Below, piece by piece: positions 6,997 through 11,654 of a DNA stretch of 11,654 bases. Each line of letters starts with the position of its first letter. Position 1 is the stretch's first letter. Source of the stretch: an uncultured Prevotella sp. (GTDB lineage: Bacteria > Bacteroidota > Bacteroidia > Bacteroidales > Bacteroidaceae); assembly GCA_900772835.1 (NCBI GenBank), contig CAAGSA010000064.1, forward strand, positions 1 to 11,654, given 5' to 3'. The notes under the pieces were generated by a model that did not search any database, was not told the origin of the DNA, and saw nothing but the letters and a program-made list of their open reading frames with translations. The translations under genes were made by a program, and so were the position numbers.

Positions 6997-7665
6997 TTAC
7001 TTGTTCAGCACCTTCACGGTCTCTCCGTTGCTGTACTTCACGATGTTCACACCTCTCTGCAGAGAGTTGGTCTTCTGTCCATTGAGGTTGTATACAGCAG
7101 CCACCTTCTTCTCGCCGCCATTCTGCATAGCGTTGATTCCGGCAGGGTCGGCATAGAGGAACTTCACGGTAATCGTGCTGCCGTCGGCTATTTTCTCGCT
7201 ACCTTCCGCATCCTTGTATACATTGATCTGGTATGTAACGTTGAAGCTGCCGTATCCCTCGATTCTGGTCCAAGCTGTTTCAAGATCTTTTGGTCCGTCT
7301 GCCTTTGTGAACGCACCGCCGAACGGACCGCCGCCGCCGGCCTTTGTCACAATCTCATCGCTTGCATTCCAGCTCTGCATACACAATGAGGGGAAACAAA
7401 TCTTGAACGAACCGCTCGGCATGTCTGTATACTTGCAGGTGATGCCAACGTATCCGCCCTCATCGGTAGTGCTCTTCACGTAGAGTGGAGCGTGCAGTAC
7501 AGCAGTGCCATCGTCCGGATCCGCTTCCACATCGCAGAACATCAGTTCAGATCCGTTCTCATATACATTCCCGTCCTTGTCGCAGAACTCGAAAGTATTG
7601 TCCACCTGTGCGTACATTGATGCACTGGCAATGAAAGCCAGCAGCATTGTCATTATTTTCTTCAT
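6997..7665 (-). CDS. Small secreted protein of unknown function with T9SS sorting domain
   Basis: This 222-residue protein has a signal peptide at 1-19 (ending ASMYA) and a type A C-terminal sorting domain from about 178 (AVYNLNGQK then GVNIVKYSNGETVKVLNK). That end closely resembles the end of the 670-residue neighbour and suggests delivery by the same machinery. The mature part, about 20-175, is probably beta-rich and holds five cysteines (28, 44, 77, 90, 95), an odd number that leaves at least one thiol unpaired. A glycine run lies near 110. I do not recognise a domain. The gene starts 18 nt after the Omp28 lipoprotein gene and precedes the large CGPC protein by 42 nt, so it is probably made with both and could be a substrate or partner of the thiol proteins. 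Confidence 0.85.
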   Translation of the reverse strand: MKKIMTMLLAFIASASMYAQVDNTFEFCDKDGNVYENGSELMFCDVEADPDDGTAVLHAPLYVKSTTDEGGYVGITCKYTDMPSGSFKICFPSLCMQSWNASDEIVTKAGGGGPFGGAFTKADGPKDLETAWTRIEGYGSFNVTYQINVYKDAEGSEKIADGSTITVKFLYADPAGINAMQNGGEKKVAAVYNLNGQKTNSLQRGVNIVKYSNGETVKVLNK

Positions 7666-7683
7666 TTTCCTTCAGTGTTTTTT

Positions 7684-8508
7684 TTATTTGTTGATTATTG
7701 ATTTCTTTACCACCTGCTTCACGTTCCTGTTGTTTGCATCCGTAACGAATGCCACCACCGACACGTTTTCAGCCTTCCACAGTTCGGGGATGGTGTAGCT
7801 GTATGTCTTGCTGGTCTTCTCGCCTTCCTTCACGCTCAGCGCGTCGCCCCAGATGTCGGCTGTCACGTTGGCGCGGAACACGTGCTTGTGTACATACTCA
7901 TAGTTTCTGCCGCCTCCCAGATCCTTCGGCATGTCCTGCAGCGACACGATGTTGTCCTCAATCAGCCACACCTGCAGCTTGCCGTCGGTGTTGCCGTCGG
8001 TGCCGAGTGCCTCCACGCTGATTGCCAGGGTGCGGTCAGCCTCGTTGTAGGCGTTTTCCACGCTGAGCGACAGCGGTGCCGACTTTTCTATTTCGGCTCT
8101 CACGTTCTTTCCCCATTCGGTGTAGGCGAGCGGCTGAGACGAGCGGTTCACCATTCCCGCCGGCTGTGCCGGGCTGCCCCAGGCGCTGTAGTATTCGCTG
8201 CCCTGTTCGTTCATCAGTCCCTGGTATTTAGCTGCCGGGTTGTATTTCATTCCCAGTCCGCTGTGTATCGCCACGGCCACCACGTGGTCTTCGCCGTACT
8301 GCTCCACTATCTTCTCCAGTTCGATGGCTGCAAACGGACAGTTGGTGCATTTCTGGCCCGTGAAGTCTTCTATCAGCACGGCGCGGTTCACCTGCGGCGG
8401 CTTTACGTATATGAGGCGGTCATCGTCGTCGATGTTAGTACACGATGCTCCGAGTGCGGCAATTCCGAGCGCGAGTGCCGCTGTATGTATAATATTCTTC
8501 AGTTTCAT
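7684..8508 (-). CDS. Omp28-family outer-membrane lipoprotein with CxxC thioredoxin-like site
   Basis: This 274-residue lipoprotein has the lipobox LGASC, so Cys23 is the lipidated residue. The following TNIDDDD is the acidic lipoprotein export signal known in Bacteroidetes to send lipoproteins to the outer leaflet of the outer membrane, so it is probably surface-exposed. The mature protein starts with a thioredoxin-like fold: VLIEDFTGQKCTNCP gives active cysteines 54 and 57, and QPAGMVNR (Pro116) is a candidate cis-proline loop, both typical of Omp28. The C-terminal half (about 145-274) looks like a beta-sandwich. It starts 9 nt after the DUF6029 barrel gene, so the two are almost certainly co-translated and may form a complex. 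A thiol-disulfide exchange role fits the motif, but the partner is unknown. Confidence 0.9.
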   Translation of the reverse strand: MKLKNIIHTAALALGIAALGASCTNIDDDDRLIYVKPPQVNRAVLIEDFTGQKCTNCPFAAIELEKIVEQYGEDHVVAVAIHSGLGMKYNPAAKYQGLMNEQGSEYYSAWGSPAQPAGMVNRSSQPLAYTEWGKNVRAEIEKSAPLSLSVENAYNEADRTLAISVEALGTDGNTDGKLQVWLIEDNIVSLQDMPKDLGGGRNYEYVHKHVFRANVTADIWGDALSVKEGEKTSKTYSYTIPELWKAENVSVVAFVTDANNRNVKQVVKKSIINK

Positions 8509-8517
8509 AGTTCTTTG

Positions 8518-10218
8518 TTAGAAGTTATAGTTATAGGAAACCGTCACTCCCTTGCTTGCCGGAATCCATCGGCAAACGCCTCCCGTGCAGTTGTAGCCCG
8601 AGCGTGTTCTGCCGTATCCCACCTGCAGCCGGTGTGCGGCGTGGGTGAAGGTAACGAATCCCTGGTAGTAGTGGCGGTCGGTCTCGCCGGCGTTGTAGAG
8701 GTCGGACACGGTGAACATCCAGTTCGGCAGAACCGAAAGCTCCAGCAGACCGAACACCCAGTCGCCCTGTGCTCCGTTTGAGTTCCACTTGAAGAAGTCG
8801 CCGTTCGCTCCGTCGGTAGACTTCATGTACTGCGCCTCTGCGCGCAGTGTCATCTTCCTGTTGATGGTCCACTTACCGTCAGCCACGAAGATATGGTTGA
8901 GCACGTCGCCCACTTCCTTGCTGTCTTCCCTCTCGATTGCCTTCAGTACGTCGTTGTTGTAATACTGGTTCATGTACATGAAGCTGAGCTTGAAGTCGCG
9001 GCTGTATTTCTGCTCATACTGTATGTTGAGGTCGCGGTAGTATGTCTCGCCGCACTTGAAGAAAGCCGAGCCGTAGCCGTCGGTGCCGAATCCGCCGCCG
9101 TCCTTCACGTGCTTGTCGATACCGAACACGTGCGAATAGTTGAGCTTGAATCCCGGTGCATATCTGCCCTTGAACTTATATCCTATCTCTCCCTGGAATG
9201 CCCACTCTCCGTCGGGGCGTGTGGCGTAGGGGTAGAGGGCAGGCAGCGTGTATGTCTGGTCCATGGTGAACGCCGGCAGGTTGTTGATGTTCGACGAGAG
9301 TCCGTACACGTTGCGGTCGCTGCGGAACGACATGTCGTCGGAGCGCTTTGCCTGTGCCAGCACGCTGAATCCCTTGGTGGAGTATGATGCCGAGAGCATC
9401 GCCACCTTGCCCGTGCGGTATATGTACTTGTTTTCATACGACGGGTCGTCGGTCTTCCATGCGTATTCCGCCAGCAGGTTGAAGTTTCCTGTCTGCAGGT
9501 TTGCCCTGAGGTCGAAGGCGTTCACGTTGCTTGGCAGCCTCAGCTTGTGTGTTGGGTCGGCAAGGATGCAGTCGTCATCCGTCGACTGGTATTTGTTCAC
9601 CCACGATCCTGCAAGCGTCAGGTATGTGTTGTGCTCCTGCATGCTCTTGAACCACTGGTCCACACTCAGCTCCAGGTCGCCTCCGCTCACCCATGAGTCG
9701 TTCCACTTCCAGTAGTGGCGCTGTTTTCCGGCGAGTGCCTTAACCTGCACACCGTTCACGGGGCGCAGCACGAGCCGTCCGCCGAGCAGCGAGTTGTCTA
9801 TTCCGAGGCTCCGCTCCTCATAGGTGCGGAGGATGAATCCGGAGCCGAACTGCTCGTAGAATGTTCCGAGCGTGAGGTCCCAGTTGTCGAAGTGCGTCTT
9901 GATGTAGAAGTTCGGCACTCCCCATCCCTTGAAGTCCTGTTCCGGGTCCACGGCGTATCCCGGCATGGGGTGCTTCGTGAATTCGAAGCGCAGTCCGGCG
10001 TCGAAGTGGTTGCTTCTCGCCGCAATGTCGGCATAGGTGTTTGTCAGCGCCCATTCGCTGTATTTGTCTGTTCCGATCGCCTCGTCCTCCTGCGGGATGA
10101 TGATGTCGCTCTGTATGCTTCCGGTGACGGTGAATTTTCCGTTGTCGTTAGCCTCCTGCGCCATCGTGTTCGCGGCTGCGAGTGCTGCGGCGATCGAGAA
10201 GAATAGTCTTGGTTTCAT
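8518..10218 (-). CDS. DUF6029 family outer-membrane beta-barrel protein
   Basis: This 566-residue protein has a signal peptide at about 1-20 (ending ANTMAQ). The rest consists of alternating aromatic and polar strands and ends in VTVSYNYNF, the terminal Phe strand used for barrel assembly. It resembles DUF6029, a Bacteroidetes family of predicted outer-membrane proteins. Length and strand pattern would suit a large barrel, but I have not counted strands. Near the end, CTGGVC places a Cys pair at 544 and 549, just before the last strand; I recall a similar pair in relatives. The gene lies 82 nt after the TlpA-like gene and 9 nt before the Omp28 lipoprotein gene. The Omp28 lipoprotein could dock on this barrel or be a redox partner of its Cys pair. 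The transported substrate, if any, is unknown. Confidence 0.85.
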   Translation of the reverse strand: MKPRLFFSIAAALAAANTMAQEANDNGKFTVTGSIQSDIIIPQEDEAIGTDKYSEWALTNTYADIAARSNHFDAGLRFEFTKHPMPGYAVDPEQDFKGWGVPNFYIKTHFDNWDLTLGTFYEQFGSGFILRTYEERSLGIDNSLLGGRLVLRPVNGVQVKALAGKQRHYWKWNDSWVSGGDLELSVDQWFKSMQEHNTYLTLAGSWVNKYQSTDDDCILADPTHKLRLPSNVNAFDLRANLQTGNFNLLAEYAWKTDDPSYENKYIYRTGKVAMLSASYSTKGFSVLAQAKRSDDMSFRSDRNVYGLSSNINNLPAFTMDQTYTLPALYPYATRPDGEWAFQGEIGYKFKGRYAPGFKLNYSHVFGIDKHVKDGGGFGTDGYGSAFFKCGETYYRDLNIQYEQKYSRDFKLSFMYMNQYYNNDVLKAIEREDSKEVGDVLNHIFVADGKWTINRKMTLRAEAQYMKSTDGANGDFFKWNSNGAQGDWVFGLLELSVLPNWMFTVSDLYNAGETDRHYYQGFVTFTHAAHRLQVGYGRTRSGYNCTGGVCRWIPASKGVTVSYNYNF

Positions 10219-10251
10219 ACGGTTCTGTTTTCCTTATTATATACATAGGGA

Positions 10252-10282
10252 GCTTGCCTCCCCTGTGCGCAGGCAGGCAAGC
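10252..10282 (-). promoter_or_regulatory. Intercistronic hairpin between the TlpA-like and DUF6029 genes
   Basis: GCTTGCCT (10252-10259) pairs with AGGCAAGC (10275-10282). Inside, CCTG pairs with CAGG around a TGCG loop, giving about 12 bp with one small internal loop. On the coding (reverse) strand no T run follows, so it is not a standard terminator. It could protect or process the operon message and set different levels of the first and later genes. No TAnnTTTG promoter is seen in 10219-10300. Confidence 0.55.
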
Positions 10283-10300
10283 ATTCTTTCGTGTGTTCTC

Positions 10301-10825
10301 TTATTTCTTGAGCAGCTCCTTCACTTTCTCTATGAGCTCCTGCTCTGCGCCCTCGGTGTATCCGTTGTGCTTGTAAACCACCTTTCCGTCGCCGTCGCAG
10401 ATGATGACGAACGGTATCATCTCTCCTCCGAACGACTTGCGGAAGTCGGCGTTCACGTCGAGCAGCACTTCGTAGGGCCATCCGTGCTGGTTCACGAGCG
10501 GCTTCACCTTGTTTGCGTTCTGCGCCTTGTCGATTGATACGGCGTAGAGCTTCACGCCTGTTTCTGCCTGCCAGTCTTCATACACCTCGCCTATGGCCGT
10601 AAGCTCGCGGTTGCAGGGCTTGCACCATGTGGCAAAGAAACTGACGATGAACGGTTTGCCGTCGTTGCTGAGCGTTGACGTGTCAACGGTCTTGCCCTCG
10701 ATGGTCTTGAGTTTGAACGACGGAAGCTGTGCGTTTGCACTGCTGAATACTACAAAAAACATAACTACGGCGAGAAGCAATCCCTTGCCCATTACGCCAC
10801 TCTTCATGAAAGAATTAATTCTCAT
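10301..10825 (-). CDS. TlpA/ResA-like thiol-disulfide oxidoreductase
   Basis: This 174-residue exported thioredoxin-fold protein is the first gene of the operon. A hydrophobic signal segment spans about 14-32, with likely cleavage near SSANAQ; there is no lipobox cysteine, so it is probably soluble or membrane-tethered in the periplasm. The fold follows the AhpC-TSA/TlpA pattern: LPSFKLKTIEGKTVD, then FIVSFFATWCKPCNREL with active cysteines 68 and 71, and EMIPFVI with the cis-proline at 138. At 174 residues it has the usual length. The start at 10825 is chosen because the promoter at 10866-10897 leaves a short leader; in-frame ATGs at 10807 and 10792 are alternatives. It likely reduces or shuffles disulfides of periplasmic proteins and could pass electrons to the Omp28 proteins encoded downstream. 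Confidence 0.92.
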   Translation of the reverse strand: MRINSFMKSGVMGKGLLLAVVMFFVVFSSANAQLPSFKLKTIEGKTVDTSTLSNDGKPFIVSFFATWCKPCNRELTAIGEVYEDWQAETGVKLYAVSIDKAQNANKVKPLVNQHGWPYEVLLDVNADFRKSFGGEMIPFVIICDGDGKVVYKHNGYTEGAEQELIEKVKELLKK

Positions 10826-10865
10826 AATAATTAAATTTAATTTGTGTACACTTTTCTACGTGTTG

Positions 10866-10897
10866 CAAAAGTAGTTTTTATATTAGTCATCCGCAAA
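10866..10897 (-). promoter_or_regulatory. Promoter of the five-gene thiol operon
   Basis: On the reverse strand TTTG (10894-10897) and TACTTTTG (10866-10873) are separated by exactly 20 bp, a strong Bacteroidetes promoter. The leader would be about 35 nt. It contains two perfect palindromes, GTGTACAC at 10844-10851 and a 14-bp AT palindrome at 10829-10842 that lies 3 nt before the start codon. Either could bind a regulator or affect translation. Confidence 0.75.
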
Positions 10898-11275
10898 TAA
10901 AAACAGAAAAAAATGACGAAATCACTGCATTTTTCTTTCAAGTGTATTGCCGGGGAGGAGGTTGGGGTGTCATTGTGTGATGCTTTTACACTTATTTCTT
11001 TTCATTCTTTCCGCGCGTTTCCTCGGTGCTGGGCGCGGCACGGCGATGGAGGCAAGGGGGCGGAGGGGCAACCGGTCTGGCAGCGGTGCCACATTAACAA
11101 AAAGAAACATTTTTATGTTAAAATCCGCGCGGCTCAACTCTCCGAGATTCGCGTATTTGCGAAGAAAAGAATTTCGGTTCGGAAAAACCGCAAAATTTTC
11201 CAATCTCCACAAAGTGTTATACTCCAGCGTGTTATGCGTTTTCCCGTTTTCGGAAGTGGCTTTTTCCCCAGTCAT

Positions 11276-11312
11276 TCAATATAAACGCTTTGATCGTTCA
11301 ATATGAACGATC
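11276..11312. repeat. Palindrome plus overlapping direct repeat
   Basis: GATCGTTC (11292-11299) and GAACGATC (11305-11312) form a perfect 8-bp inverted repeat around AATAT, extended by weaker pairs. The right part, TTCAATATGAACG (11297-11309), also repeats the sequence TTCAATATAAACG at 11276-11288 with one change, 21 bp apart. Two full helical turns between similar sites would suit a dimeric DNA-binding protein. Confidence 0.6.
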
Positions 11313-11387
11313 GAAAAGTTTTTGATGAAAAGATAGTGGCTCAGTGCTGTTTTGAAGGCGATTTTGGACATTTTTGTAAAGAAAAAC

Positions 11388-11404
11388 ATCAAAGATTCTT
11401 TGAT
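11388..11404. repeat. Short perfect palindrome
   Basis: ATCAAAG and CTTTGAT flank a 3-nt centre, ATT. It is AT-rich and is followed by only a short T tract, so it could be a weak terminator or a protein-binding site. Nothing nearby decides which. Confidence 0.4.
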
Positions 11405-11594
11405 TTCCTGCCGCGTCTGCTGCGCGGAAAACGGACAACGGGAGGCTACGGACAATAACGGTAAATAATGATGTAAACAATTTTCTTTTGCACGTGTTAA
11501 ATTCTTCAGTCCAAGATGTGAAATTTTGTAAAAATTCCTCTTATCGTCCCCACTGTAATAACCTGAGTTCGGGATAAGAAAGTCTTTATAAAAG

Positions 11595-11625
11595 TTGGTA
11601 ATCTCAATAATTTTTAGTACCTTTA
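11595..11625 (+). promoter_or_regulatory. Probable promoter for a gene beyond the right edge
   Basis: TTG at 11595-11597 and TACCTTTA at 11618-11625 are separated by exactly 20 bp; only the last base of the -7 box departs from TAnnTTTG. Transcription would start near 11632 and run off the window. No start codon with a convincing frame is seen before the end. Confidence 0.5.
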
Positions 11626-11654
11626 TGGTTGTAAATCAATTAGTTATAAAGTAA

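Larger units (their letters stand above)
10898..11594. other. Non-coding region without a convincing gene
   Basis: Open frames exist on both strands, for example 10913-11284 and 10947-11306 forward and 11298-11480 reverse. None has a recognisable domain, signal sequence or convincing start, and the two forward frames overlap each other. G-rich patches lie at 10951-10968 and 11035-11072, and two palindromes lie at 11292-11312 and 11388-11404. This may be a long regulatory region for the gene beyond the right edge, or decayed or repetitive sequence. Confidence 0.5.

Noticed and set aside
7882..8781. 299-residue forward frame
   Set aside because: It lies opposite the Omp28 and DUF6029 genes and crosses their junction. 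It has no domain or signal sequence and is explained by the codon bias of the real genes.
10252..10282. Intrinsic terminator after the TlpA-like gene
   Set aside because: The stem has no T run on the reverse strand, and the next genes have no promoter of their own, so full termination here is unlikely.
10951..11072. G-quadruplex candidates
   Set aside because: The runs are mostly GG, with only isolated GGGG or GGGGG stretches, so only weak two-quartet forms are possible.
10913..11306. Two overlapping forward frames of 123 and 119 residues
   Set aside because: They overlap in different frames, have basic low-complexity sequence and no recognisable domain, and lack a supported start. They are best treated as non-coding.

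Overview
The window looks like a chromosomal segment of a Prevotella-type member of the Bacteroidales. The evidence is: promoters of the Bacteroidetes form (TTG or TTTG, a 20-bp gap, then TAnnTTTG); no clear Shine-Dalgarno sites; type A C-terminal sorting domains of the type IX secretion system (T9SS) on three proteins; an acidic lipoprotein export signal on an Omp28-family lipoprotein; and families largely confined to Bacteroidetes (Omp28, DUF6029, DUF3467). Most genes are moderately GC-rich, and the non-coding stretches are AT-rich.

Layout. Positions 1-214 carry promoters for a forward-strand gene, 215-2407, encoding a secreted subtilisin-like (S8) protease with a T9SS domain. Positions 2408-2687 hold two convergent terminators and a degenerate 18-bp repeat. 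On the reverse strand, 3051-3122 is tRNA-Arg(CCU), followed 42 nt downstream by a DUF3467 gene (2688-3008). At 3275-3439 there are five copies of a 33-bp direct repeat that run into the start of a forward-strand AAA+ ATPase/DUF4143 gene (3431-4738), whose own promoter lies inside the array. A strong bidirectional terminator (4791-4844) separates it from a five-gene reverse-strand operon.

The operon, read from 10825 down to 4942, encodes a TlpA/ResA-like thioredoxin, a DUF6029 outer-membrane beta-barrel, an Omp28 thioredoxin-fold lipoprotein, a small cysteine-containing T9SS cargo, and a large T9SS cargo with a CGPC thioredoxin-like domain. Three of the five carry a CxxC motif and the barrel carries a terminal Cys pair. 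I infer a thiol-disulfide relay running from the periplasm through the outer membrane to the cell surface.

Positions 10898-11654 contain no convincing gene. They hold two palindromes and, at the right edge, a promoter pointing out of the window.

The two items that look most like undescribed biology are the trans-envelope thiol operon and the 33-bp repeat array joined to the ATPase/nuclease-like gene. The second unit may be horizontally acquired: it sits next to a tRNA, its arginine codon use differs from its neighbours, and a 13-bp inverted repeat flanks it.
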